From Adiantum capillus-veneris (Eukaryota; Streptophyta; Polypodiopsida; Polypodiales; Pteridaceae): a stretch of 64,000 nt of DNA. The DNA is taken from the NCBI GenBank assembly GCA_014529385.2, contig CM043966.1, forward strand, positions 86,706,087 to 86,770,086, given 5' to 3'. A program made the position numbers and the translations under genes. Positions within the stretch are counted from its first letter, which is position 1; each line of letters begins with the position of its first letter. Positions 11,362-22,166 of this stretch are shown here, piece by piece. Under the pieces are notes generated by a model. It was not told the DNA's origin. It was given only the letters and a program-made list of their open reading frames with translations, and made no database searches.

Positions 11362-12830
11362 TTACAATTGAGGGGAGCTCTCCTGGGCTTGATTATCATG
11401 AGTATAATGTAAAGGCTCAGGAGACGGTCTGGGGGTTGGGTGAGGGGTTTGGGGTTGAGGAAAAGATTGTGCAGTGGCCTCGTCTTCCTCGGTAAAATTG
11501 GATATCACGAAAAGATTAAAGGTTGAGTGGCCAGAAACACGAGGGGAGGCAGGTCCAAGCGCTTGGTCTATCGTTGGTTGAGGCATTTTTTTGTACCTCC
11601 GAGGTGGAGGCCGAGGTTGTGGTCGTGGCGGTGGCACGACAAATGAATCGGCGGCTCCTAGAGGACGTGTCTCCACTAAATTGATTATATTCTGGATCAT
11701 CATTGTCCTGAATGCCTCCACAAGGACGTTCAAATAATCTGCCAGGTTCCTTCTCTGTAAATGAATTCCCTAGCTTTTATATGTAATTCAAATAAATCAT
11801 GTGTACAAGAATTACAAAAGCAAAACATTACATTTATACTTCTACGCTCCTCAGCATAAATGCGTTCTAGAAGAAGCTCCATATTTGCAAGAACTCTCCA
11901 TCCGCAAGAATTCCCATCGTCTTGTTTTGGGACCTTGCAACTCAAAATCACCATATCTTTCCAAACACTGTCTTGGTTCAATGCTTCCCATGCAACGACA
12001 AGTTTTTGAATAGACCTGCAAGACATGGCATATGGTGACCACACGTTGCATCAAAATCGTAGAATCAAGAAACAAGTAACTAGTACCTTCGGACATTCTC
12101 ATGAAAACCATGCGCAAAATTTGCAAGGTAGCAACGCTTGCGCTCAATGTTTAGTCCAACAAGGCTCCATTGTGATTTGATTGCAAAAAAAAAGAAATTA
12201 GTTTGCTATTCATAGTATGCAAAATATTTAATAATAGCTAGATAAAAAACACTTACTTTTTGTTGTAAGCTAAAAGTAAAACTTTTGTTGTTTCCATGTT
12301 GACTCGTTGAAACCAATCAACGAATTCTCTTAGGGAAGTGGTCTCCGAGGTAAGCAACCGACAGCTGTGAATCCAAAACGGCTACCTCGGATTGTTGAGC
12401 CCATGAAAGGTTAGAAACCAGCATGCTGCAAATTGAGAAATTAATTGATGAGGATCTCCAATAAGACATAACCAAATAAATACCTCTGCAAAAATAATAT
12501 AACATACTAAAGATCAAAATGTATAATTTGGTCCACAAGCTTCCTCTCACTATTTTGAAAAACAACTATCTCGTGAGGGCCGAAACAAAAATACAATTTT
12601 TTGCCGCATACCAAATTTTCGTCCTAGGGTCTCAATGTCAGCTTTGTCAATTGTTGCTAATATCTCCCATTTATTTGACTCGGCTGAAGGATCTTCCACA
12701 AGTATCTCTTACATCCGCTCCATATTCAAAAATGTGGCATGCGTATGCTGCGTGGTGCTCACATCATACACCTTCACTTTGGTGACTGGGGAGATTGTCA
12801 AAATGTTGTCCATTCTCTTATCAGCATCTG
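11362..12830 (-). pseudogene. Ulp1/SENP-type cysteine protease-like remnant
   Basis: The minus strand carries protein-like segments in this order: an unassigned exon (about 12830-12570, including EILATIDKADIETLGRKFG, with one stop), a stretch WSLVGLNIERKRCYL (about 12170), and, after a possible intron with GT...AG ends, VPKQDDGNSCGWRVL (about 11935-11890). The Q-x-D-x-N-S-C-G pattern matches the catalytic glutamine and cysteine region of C48 (Ulp1-type) peptidases, which cut SUMO or related modifiers. The residue before WSL is Gln where the family has the catalytic His, so activity is doubtful. A proline-rich tail (11733-11362) follows a possible splice acceptor. Plant Mutator-like and CACTA elements often carry captured Ulp1 domains, so this may be transposon cargo. 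Confidence 0.45.
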
Positions 12831-13300
12831 AAGTCTATGGGGTAAAACATGCCAAGGTTAGCTACCCTAGAGTATGCACTTTCCAACTCCTATTTAGATG
12901 TGTAATGATATGGAAAATAATAGAGCCTCAGAGCCTTCTACTATGAGGATCTAGAGAGTTGAGACTCACAATCCTATGGTGTCTATGTAGAGTTTAGAAA
13001 GTAGAGCATCATGTTGGGTTATTTTTCCGATAGCTTCCGCAAAGCAAGATGAGACCAACTCTTTATTAATGGTTCATGCTTGAAGCTATAAGAGTAGCTA
13101 GGGCAATGTCCAATGGTTTTCTCTTAGTCTATGGAAATAGGGTTGGAGACTTTTCAAAGGTACCCCATAATTCATATTGGTTAGCAGAGAGTTCACAAAA
13201 GGCTAGACATGAGAGAGGGTGTGTGTGTGTGTTTATGTTTGAAAATCCTCTCATAAATTACCCATACTTCGATAAATTAGATGGACTAGTGCAAGTGTCT
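12831..13300. other. no gene recognised
   Basis: Short frames only. It separates the Ulp1-like remnant from the H3-family pseudogene, both on the minus strand. Confidence 0.5.
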
Positions 13301-13699
13301 TGTCGTACCTGAAGTGTAACAGCCTAAGAGAATTGATATCCCAGGGCATCACTGTCACTCTGTAACATGAGTTGTGAGGATGTATCTATCTTGGAATAGC
13401 GCAATCAGAAAGTCCTCGGCTGTCTCGTGGAGGCAACCCATCGCACTTCTGGCCCACGGATGATCCAAATTCGCGCTTTCACAAATCTGGCAAACTACTC
13501 TTTCGAAGAGTAACTTAGAAATAGCCAAAGAGATATGCCTCTGGAGTTTGCGTAGCTCAAGAAGAACGCTTTGGTTCTGCTCGTACCTCCAACTATGCAT
13601 TGTTTCCCGAAGATTAAGCAGGGTTTTGCCTGCAACTCTTGAGGATGAAGGTTGGTTGTCTTGCAGGTAAACCTTCCTTGCGGTCTATTTCGTGCGAGC
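13300..13699 (-). pseudogene. histone H3-family pseudogene (H3 variant, CENH3-like traits)
   Basis: On the minus strand, codons from 13699 read A-R-T-K-stop-T-A-R-K, the H3 N-terminus with CAG (Gln5) changed to TAG at 13685-13687. In the same frame a diverged tail leads to a histone fold: SVLLELRKLQ (alphaN), SKLLFERVVCQI (alpha1), PWARSAMGCLHETAEDFLI then ALFQD (loop 1 and alpha2), and, after a one-base frameshift near 13350, VTVMPWDI (loop 2). Spacing from ARTK to the end matches H3 within two residues. Trp replaces Phe84 and AED replaces AEA, as in CENH3, but loop 1 has canonical H3 length. No ATG precedes the first codon: sequence of the adjacent repeat begins exactly there. H3 wraps nucleosomal DNA; this copy is not translatable. 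The assignment is a manual alignment. Confidence 0.62.
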
Positions 13700-14324
13700 A
13701 ACTCAATTAAGTGTGGCTGCCGCCACATGCATGTTCCATGTTTAGTAATGATGATGATGTCCTTGGTGCTTATATAACGTTGCTATTTTTGTATACCCCA
13801 CTGATGTTTGACCTCTGGCCTCACCTCTTAAGAGTAACCTTTTGCGACCTAATCTTCTCATTGCTCAATCTTCTTCTTTTTCTTCTGCACAACGCTTTCT
13901 AGGGAAAACACCCTTCCGAATGAAGATGAGCAACTCAATTAAGTGTGGATGCCGCCACATGCATGTTCCATGTTTAGTAATGATGATGATGTCCTTGGTG
14001 CTTATATAACGTTGCTATTTTTGTATACCCCACTGATGTTTGACCTCTGGCCTCACCTCTTAAGAGTAACCTTTTGCGACCTAACTTTTGCAACCTAACT
14101 TTTGCGACCTAACCTTCTCATTGCTCAATCTTCTTCTTTTTCTTCCGCACAACGCTTTCTAGGTTACTCTTAAGAGGTGAGGCCAGAGGTCAAACATCAG
14201 TGGGGTATACAAAAATAGAAACGTTATATAAGCACCAAGGACATCATCATCATTACTAAACATGGAACATGCATGTGGTGGCAGCCACACTTAATTGAGT
14301 TGCTCATCTTCATTCAGAAGGGTG
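13696..14324. repeat. foldback repeat: two direct and one inverted copy
   Basis: A ~165-bp sequence starting GAGCAACTCAATTAAGTG occurs at 13696 and again at 13928 in direct orientation, then inverted at 14161-14324. Copy 2 with its left flank (13909-14072) and the inverted copy (14161-14324) pair along about 164 bp with few mismatches around an 88-base loop. A short TTTTGCGACCTAA motif is repeated in the loop. The left edge abuts the first codons of the H3-family pseudogene. Confidence 0.9.
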
Positions 14325-14329
14325 CATCA

Positions 14330-15010
14330 CTGCATGGAGGACACGTGGCATACTGCATGTCGACTATGTGGTTGCCGCGGCACAACGTGATAAGGGATGG
14401 GCCTTGATCAACCAAACCCCCTTCTCGTGTTGTGTCACGAAAGAAAAAATATAGCGACACATTGCAAGAAGGAGGAGTGTACCACAACCCGAACTCCTCA
14501 TCGCGTTGTGGCACGACACTCTTGATGGCGTGCAACAACGCGATAAAGAGTGTCACGCCACAACTCAATAGGGACCAACCATGTTGTTGAGATGCCTTCC
14601 TATTGTGTTGTGGCGCGACATTTGAATGTCGCATAACAACGCGATAGGAACCACCCATATTGTGGAGATACTCCCCTTCACATTGTGGCATGATATTTGG
14701 ATGTCTCTCCTCAACGTGATAGAGACCACCCATATCGTGGATACGCCTCCCTATCGTGTTGTGGTGCGACATTTGGATATCGTGTCACAACGCAATAGGG
14801 ACCACCCATATCATGGATGCGCCTCCCTATCGCGTTGTTGCGCAATATTTGGCTGTCGCATCACAACACGATAGAGACCACCCATATCGTGAAGAGAGAT
14901 CCCTATTGCATTGTGGTGTGACATTTTTCTGTCATTGCAGAGCACGAGCGTATCAAAGACTGTGTGATATAAACCTCCCACTCAGATTGTGGTGCGACAC
15001 ATTTTGATAA
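14330..15010. repeat. dyad-rich tandem repeat (~90-bp units)
   Basis: Diverged units alternate CACAACGCGATAGGGACC, ACCCATATCGTGGA and CTCCCTATCGCGTTGTGG with GCGACATTTGGATGTCG. Each unit holds an inverted repeat: the CACAACGCGATAGGGA arm is complementary to the TCCCTATCGCGTTGTG arm, so each can fold into a hairpin. About six or seven units can be traced. Open frames on both strands here are by-products of the repeat. Confidence 0.85.
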
Positions 15011-15689
15011 AAACTCTTCCTTCATAATCAATAACCAAAAAAAGAAACAAAGAGGCAGAGACAAAGGAACAAGACATTTGGACATTTGCATTATCATCAA
15101 GAACTCCATTATACAAGACTAAGAGGTGATAGATGCACTATCTTGTTTTTCCATTACAATTATTCTTCTTCCTCCTTTATTGTTGGTGGTTTATTTTCCT
15201 CGGTCTTTGCAATACTGGTTTCCTTCATTTTCTTCTTCAGCTCCTTTTGAAGAGCTTTTGCCTCAGCTATCATTTTCCCAACCTCCTTCATTTTCGCCAT
15301 CATCTTTTGGGAAAGATTCACCTTTCCTCTCTTCTTGTCCTCCATACCTGTGTTGTGTAGATATGAGCGAGTTCTGGAGTGTACAATCAAGGTCCTTTAT
15401 ATAGCTATGGTACTCACCCAACTAGGAAACGTGTCATAGGGATGGTTGAGCTTGCCTCGGTCTTTGTGGTACATTCATTGCACCATTTCTAATGCAATCA
15501 TAAGGGTGGTTGTAATGACCTCGTCGAGTTCCTTAGGAGTCTATATATAAAAGGCTCGTCAGTCTCCCCTTGGTACTCCCTAGTGTTAGCCAGTGACTTC
15601 CTACCTTGGTACTCCCCTTGGTACTCCCTAGTGTTCGCCAGTGACTTCCTACCTTTACCCTAACTAGCAACCCAAGTTTTCTTACCTCT
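15011..15689. other. no firm gene; small duplication and a Lys/Glu-rich frame
   Basis: A minus-strand frame at 15160-15390 encodes a Lys/Glu-rich coiled-coil-like peptide (GKMIAEAKALQKELKKKMKE); I cannot tell whether it is real. A ~55-bp imperfect tandem duplication built on TTGGTACTCCCTAGTGTT lies at about 15565-15652. Confidence 0.4.
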
Positions 15690-16592
15690 CTCCACAAATG
15701 GATCCCTTTCAGATAGAGATAGAGGAGGAGCTGCCTTGCTCTAATGAGGCATCCAAAGACAAGATGTACCATTTTCTCTATAGAATTGGGCATCAGTAGC
15801 AAGAGCAAGAATTCAAGACTGTTTTTCAACCCTACCTTCTCATTGCAAGAGTTTTTGGCTTCTGCATCACATTTCCTTGCAGAGTTTCATTAGACATACG
15901 AGCAACAGACGATCAACAGCACATTTGAGTTTGAAGGTTGTCAATATGTTCATATGAAGGATATCAGTTCTGATCGTTCAAAGAAAGATATTTTCTACAG
16001 GAGCAGCCTCAAGTTGCCACTACAATCTTGTAGAAATGACATGAGATGTCCCGTGCAGAATACTATGCTAGGTTCATACTCTTTTTGAATGTTAATCTGG
16101 ACGATCACCAGGACACAGCAGAGGAGTTGGTGAGACGAGTTGGTGCAACTACCAAGTGGTGCTTTGTGTGTTTCAGAAGGTTTTCAGTTGCCAGAGGGAT
16201 CTTTGCCAACAAATGTGCTCCCTACAGTCCCCATCGGTGATCATCATTATGTAATGCTTAATGACATCATGGAACTGTCTGACTTGAGAGAGGACTACTG
16301 CCTTGCTATGGTTGCTCAAAATCTACAAGAGGATGATAGTATAATCGACCCTACCGATGACAAGTATTATGTCATGGATGCTCATGTAACAGCGGGTGAG
16401 TTTATCAAACCAACAGAGGCACTAGCAATGATATACAAGGATGCAGCCGCATGTGCCGTGACACTTCCAATGAAGTCGGAGTTCAGGGCGGTACAAGAAA
16501 GGCTTGGAATCATAGAGATGGGGAGAATTGCTCCATCAACAACATTGATGCCTTCCTCATCCTCTACAAAGGAGAGTACACTTGACTTATGA
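15690..16592 (+). pseudogene. unidentified gene remnant
   Basis: Coding-like sequence starts near an ATG at 15698 (MDPFQIEIEEELPC) and continues after stops and frame changes into a clean frame at 16140-16592, which includes VPIGDHHYVMLNDIMELSD and DPTDDKYYVMDAHVTAGEF. No domain recognised. The acidic, hydrophobic-alternating composition looks like real protein. It may be the 5' part of the same decayed gene as 16740-17309. Confidence 0.35.
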
Positions 16593-16739
16593 AATGTTGC
16601 ATTACTCGAAGAAGATGAAAATCAGAAGGTATACTACTGTGTAAATATTTTTTTGCTTCCCCTATGAGAGTTTCATGTGTATATACCAACACTTGGCTTT
16701 TATTTCTCGTAGCTCATAGTCTATGATGATAAGTTTATT

Positions 16740-17309
16740 CCTTGTCCCCATGGACGAGGTAAAGGAGACTTGGGAAAGAATTCCTCCCTTGGTTAGTACT
16801 TGGAGAATTTGAACGCACCAAACTTCCTTTGCTTCCATCCACCTTCTATGAGGATAAGGCTAAATTTTCTCTTTTTGTATTGAAGACACTCAAGATATCT
16901 AGGAGGCGCTGCCATCAGATGGAACGCAGCCAAGGTGATGCTGTTAGACAAGCAAGCAACAATCTCAATTTTTGGTGTAGGGCCTAGCATGTATGGCCTG
17001 TGCAATCGCTACTTTTTGTCACATGTTGTGTATGGTCTAGCTTATGGAATCACAGACCCATGCCGGTTTCCACAATATGGAAAACATGATCTACTTAAAC
17101 AAAATCAACCAATCATTCAACTTATAGAAGAGGCCCTGCACGTTGAGGCATCTAAGGAGATCCAATTGCTCGACCTCAACGTGCTTGCGACGGATGCTGA
17201 TGACAAACGCGTCATTCAAAGAGACCAAGGCACGAGGATGAGGGTGTTTCAGATAAGGGTAAGAGGCCAGAATATTTTGTATCATTTCCAGATGACTAGA
17301 AAGAAATAG
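16740..17309 (+). pseudogene. unidentified gene remnant, second part
   Basis: A VPMDEVKETWERIPPLV stretch near 16745 and a longer frame at 16935-17309 (includes FGVGPSMYGLCNRYF and LIEEALHVEASKEIQLLDLN) look coding, with frame changes between them. I recognise no family. The lysine-rich end MTRKK is followed by AT-rich sequence. Confidence 0.33.
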
Positions 17310-18755
17310 AATGTATTTGTTTTATGCATCGAAGCTAGATTGATTATGTAACAATGTCTTGCAATGTACTTTTTTTGTTGCAATCATCGTTCACATTATG
17401 AAAAGTTGAAATGATAAGAGTATCAATGTCTTCCCACATTTTTTATTTTGTTGCAACCATCATTCACAACATGAAAAGCTAAAATTACATCAATTCTTCT
17501 AGATACATTAATTTTGGTGTTTGCATCTTGCTATGGCTAAGAGTTATCGCATAACTTGCAACGGTGTTGTCCGAAACCTTCCCACGCACTGTTTTTGTAG
17601 CCGCTCCAATATCCGCATGTTGTCTAGCTGCAGACTGTGAGGTCCCCAACCCGCCGACACCAAAAAGACGGATGGGATCCTTGACAGGTCTCTAGGCCTA
17701 ATAAAAATCAGAGTCTTTAAACAAGAAAAATCTAGGGAGTATACCTTTACCATTGACAATGGCTTGGGTTTATAGCCCTAGAAGAAGACCTAGTCCTGTC
17801 TCACAGCAGAAACGGGACAACATATTAAAAGTCTAAAAACTATTTTGGCCCTATAACTTCCACAAATTGGGCTAAGGTATCCTCAACCAACGCTTTTTTT
17901 TCCCTAACAGATGTGAGGACACATCCGCTGGTGAACTCCTCTTCCAATCGGAGAAGTTTTCTAAATACTGTTTTAGTGTGCAAGAATGGATTGTTACCTG
18001 ACTAATCAGGTCCACCCGTCCATGGTTGACAACCTTAGTCAATACTCACTTACCGCCTCCGCACTCACACATGATACTTTGTGATCACTTAATACTACCA
18101 CGTTATGATCACAATTAAAATAATGATTCCTATTATCTTTCATAACAGTAATTCATTAAAACAACCCTTGAAATTAGTATTGAACATTCATTTACAAACA
18201 AACATCTTTAGACTTAAGACAAGGTACTGTCAATCTAAAGTATCGCTGACTAGTACTGGCTTGTCTCAAGAAAACCTATCCAGGGGTGAAAAACGGCACC
18301 CATTCCTTATCTATAAAACCGGGGTGAAACGGACATCACCCAAAGTTTGGGCGCCCATACGCCAACCAGTTGCCTATATAATCGGGCGGTTCCTAGGATA
18401 AAAACGATATCCTAAGTAGTATCCACAAACACAGACATGCACCGGATAAAGACTCCGCGTACACGGAGGTAACCAAGTCATCCATGGCTAGCTCGCTATC
18501 ATTACTCATCACCTGGAGTAAAATATTCCAAGGAATCAGAGGTGTCTTGAGACAAGCTATCTTAAGGATGATTGAACATTCTTTCCTAGGTCAACCAGTC
18601 TTAGCCCAAACAATTCTTTCCTAATTACAAACAATGCTTGTTGGTTTCTTGGAAGTTACATTCCATTTTCGGCCAATTATTCCTTTTCTAATTCTTATTT
18701 CCTCCTTACATATGCAATGTCAACTTATAAAAGAACTTAACTATTTAAAGACTTA
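17310..18755. other. no gene recognised
   Basis: Open frames are short and unlike known families. The part from 18.0 kb to the gag-like remnant may be internal sequence of an old minus-strand retroelement, but I could not find protein support. Confidence 0.5.
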
Positions 18756-18759
18756 ATTA

Positions 18760-18945
18760 AATAAATGGAACCCCACCTGGGACTGATCATCCATCTGTTG
18801 CTGTGCTGGCGCCTGACGACTCTCCTCCGTAGGCCTACTACTAGGCCCAATCTCATGGTCATGGGACGCCCTAGGCGTCTTCTACGTTGTATCTTCCTCA
18901 TCAGACTGAGAATTTCCTCAGGTCCTCTTTGGAGCCATAGTGGGA
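18760..18945 (-). pseudogene. gag-like start of an old LTR retroelement
   Basis: The minus strand reads MAPKRT-stop-GNSQSDEED then, after another stop, KTPRASHDHEIGPSS and a Gln-rich stretch. MAPKRT-type starts followed by acidic, low-complexity residues are common in plant gypsy gag proteins. Both stops (TGA for CGA, and a TAG) fit C-to-T decay. No capsid domain is visible, so this is an inference. Confidence 0.35.
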
Positions 18946-19129
18946 GCCTTATAAACAAGATACTTAATCGATTAGAGAATTCAATGAATAATCTCTCTTA
19001 ATTTTTTTACCCAAAAATAGGGATTTTTGGACTAGGTAAATATCTGGGTGAGATATTTTTTCTTAACGTCCTAGTAGTATTATTGTGCTCCCAAAATTAT
19101 CTTATAATTATCATAGCTATTTTACTAAT

Positions 19130-20334
19130 TTCCCTATTTGATTTCTCTTTCAAAAATACCTTAATTTGGATTTATTAATTTATGAATTACTTATCTGCTT
19201 GTGGGATATTTATCCTGGGTGTATTTTGATGTATTATAACCTTGGTAATTATCTTACTAACTTATAAAATGATTTACTAATTTCTCTTCTCAATTTATAG
19301 TCAAAATTAGACAATATTAGCTAGAATAATTATTTGTGCTTCAGATAATTATCCCGACTTTCTAAGGTTTTTTCCATATCTGGTAACTTCTATGTAATTA
19401 CATAAATTAATTTACTAATTTTCCTTTACAATTTATAGTCAAAATCAAACAATATTAGCTAAGACAATTAGCTGAATTGATTATCTGTGCTTAAGATAAT
19501 TATCCCAACTTTCTAAGGTTGTTTTTCATCTCTGGTTATTTCTATGTAATTATAAAAATTAATTTACTAATTTTTCTTTTCAATTTATAGTCAAAATAAA
19601 AAAATATTAGCTAAGATAATTAGCTAAACTAATTATTTGTGCTTAAGCTAATTATGAAAACTTTCTAATATTTTTTTATCTTTGGTAATTTCTATTTAAT
19701 TATATAGATTAATTTACTAATTTCTCTTTTCAATTTTAAGTAAAAATCAGACAATGTTAGCTAAGATAATTAGCTAAGCTGATTATTTGTGCTTAAGATA
19801 ATTATCCTGACTTGCTAAGGTTGTTTTCATCTCTGGTGATTTCTATGTAATTATATAAATTAATTTACTAATTTCTCTTTCTAATTTATGCTAAAAAACA
19901 AATAATTCTGGCCTAATTAATTAGATTAAAAAAAAATTTATGCATGACCTAATTCTTCTGGCTTTCTAACATTCATTTCTAGCTTTGATAATTACTATAT
20001 AATTATCTAAGTAATTTAGTTAATTTCCCCCTTCAATTTATGCTCAAAAACAAACAATTTTGGCCTAATTGATTAGATAAACTAATTTTTTGTGCATGGC
20101 CTAGTTATCTCAGCTTTCTAACATTGATTTCTAGCTTTGATAATTACTATATAATTATCTAAGTAATTTAGCTAATTTTCCCTCTCAATTTATGCTCAAA
20201 AATAGACAAATTTGGTCTTATTAATCAGATAAACTAATATTTTGTGCATGGACTAGTTATCCCCGCTTTCTAACATTAATTTCTAGCTCTGATAATCACT
20301 ATATAATTATCTAGGTAATTTCCCCCTTCAATTT
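19130..20334. repeat. ~150-bp AT-rich tandem array, left part
   Basis: The phrase TTTACTAATTTCTCTTTTCA (with variants) recurs near 19273, 19411, 19563, 19713, 19864, 20014, 20167 and 20315, giving periods of 138-153 bp. Each unit also holds TTAGCTAAxxTAATTA and GATAATTAxxATxTAATTA. Units diverge gradually along the array. The copia element at 20335 interrupts a unit in phase; the same unit resumes at 36800. Confidence 0.9.
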
Positions 20335-20561
20335 TGTTGGAATTAGGGTTGCAGAGAAACACACACAGCTTGGAGAAGACGAAGGAAGCTCAAGGCACAC
20401 AATAGAGAGTATGTTACTTACTGTGCAATTGAAAGATAGACAGCCCTAGAGTGATGGGCGTATATACAATGCACGGGGGAAAAAACCTCCTAAAGAGGGA
20501 AAAAATGCCCCGGCGGTCCTAGTGTGTTCACACACATCACTACCACATGTATATGGTAACA
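20335..20561 (-). repeat. 3' LTR of nested copia
   Basis: On the minus strand it starts TGTTACCATATACATG and ends CCTAATTCCAACA. A G-rich polypurine tract (CCAGGGGGGATT, about 20562-20573) stands just upstream, as needed for plus-strand priming. Confidence 0.95.
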
Positions 20562-20636
20562 AATCCCCCCTGGAGTGATGCGGTGAACGAGAGCTGGCAC
20601 ATGAGTAAAGCAAAGTGCCATGCCCTGAGGACAGGA

Positions 20637-21837
20637 TCAGTCCACAAAGGGGAGTAAGCCCAAAGCTTTGCGGGAAGCTTCAAGCTTCTCACGAGACAAT
20701 GCCTTTGTGAAAATATCTGCAAGGTTGTCCTGTGTTGGCACATAAGCCAAGTTGATCTCTCCTGCTGAGAGCCTCTCCCTGACATAGTGGTAATGCACCT
20801 CAATGTTCTTTGTGCGAGCATGAAAAATTGGGTTCCTCGAAAGTGCCAATGCGCTCTAACTGTCAGTGTAGATAGTGTTGGCAGTGTCCTGTCCAACACC
20901 CAAATCAGCCATAAGGCGTCTGAGCCATACACACTCAACCGTAGCTGTGAAGACTGCCATGTACTCAGCCTCACAACTCAAAGTGGCCACAATAGGTTGC
21001 TTCTTGCTCAACCATGATATACATGAACTTCCAAGCATGAAACAAAAACCACTTGTGGACACTCGCGTATCAAAAAACCAACCCAATATGAGTCCAAAAA
21101 AGCATGTAAGTCTGGCGGCAATGATCCCCCCTTGGGATAAAACAAGCCAAGATGTAAAGTGCCACTAAGGTAGCGGAAAATCCTCTTGACAGCCTGCCAA
21201 TGCTTAGACCCTGGGCTATGCATAAATCTGCTGACTTGTGAGACTACAAACTGAATATCCGGCCTCGTGTTGCATACATTAATGAGGCAGCCAACAGGAG
21301 TTTGGTAAAGAGTGACATCAGCAGGATCGCCAGCATCATGTAGACTCAACTTCAAACATGTTTCCATGGGAGTGGCAATAGGTTTGCAGTCCTCAAGTCC
21401 AAACTTACATAGCAATGTCTCTATGTAACTTTTCTGGCACAAGGCAATACCACCATCACACTGCTTAAACTGTATACCCAAGTAATGATGCAACAACCCC
21501 AAATCTTTCATCTTGAAAGTAGCATTCAAATCAGCCTTAAATTCAGCAATATGTCTCTCATTTGGTCCAGTGATCAACAAATCATCAACATAAAGAACCA
21601 CAATGAGAAGTACATCACCCTCACGCTTTACATACAATGTGCTTTCTGTTGGACTATTACGAAAGCCTCGTTTAACCAAATGAGTGTCAGATTTCTCATA
21701 CCAAGCACGAGGAGATTGCTTCAACCCATACAAAGCCTTCTTACATCTGCACACTTTGTCCTCTTGTCCTTTTAAGACAAAACCGTGAGGCTGCGTTACA
21801 TAAACATCCTCAAATATGTCACCATTCAAGAAAGCAG
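20637..21837 (-). pseudogene. nested copia pol, 3' part: RT end and RNase H
   Basis: Begins on the minus strand at the gypsy junction with codons for FLNGDIFEDVYVTQPHGF, then KKALYGLKQSPRAWYEK, the catalytic LYVDDLL, and KMKDLGLLHHYLGIQ, all reverse-transcriptase landmarks. The frame from 21837 stops at 21008; RNase H continues in other frames (CISWLSKKQP, about 20990; HTKNIEVHYHYVRE, about 20800) to a stop at 20637. At least one frameshift and one replaced codon run break it. Codons flow directly into the 5' part at 33135 when the gypsy element and one copy of its target duplication are removed. Confidence 0.93.
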
Positions 21838-22096
21838 TGAGGCGGTATGGGGCGGGCAACAAGAAGAGCAACCTCTAGACACCCTTCAAGGCTCCCGTGC
21901 TGCTCAATGGGGCTGGGGCACAACACAACACAAACCAAAACAACAAACCCACAGCCAAATCCCAACTACACAAGGGGCACCACCTAGTTTAAGAGCGAAC
22001 TAGGACGCAAAAGAGGAGAATCGTTAGAGCAACCCACAAACAAGCAAAGAATTTACACTAACCCTAACACCAATGGAACACTCTCATACACTAAAA

Positions 22097-22166
<70 letters not shown>

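Noticed and set aside
14314-14874. 152-codon minus-strand and several plus-strand frames
   Set aside because: The tandem ~90-bp repeat creates them on both strands; composition is repeat-driven.
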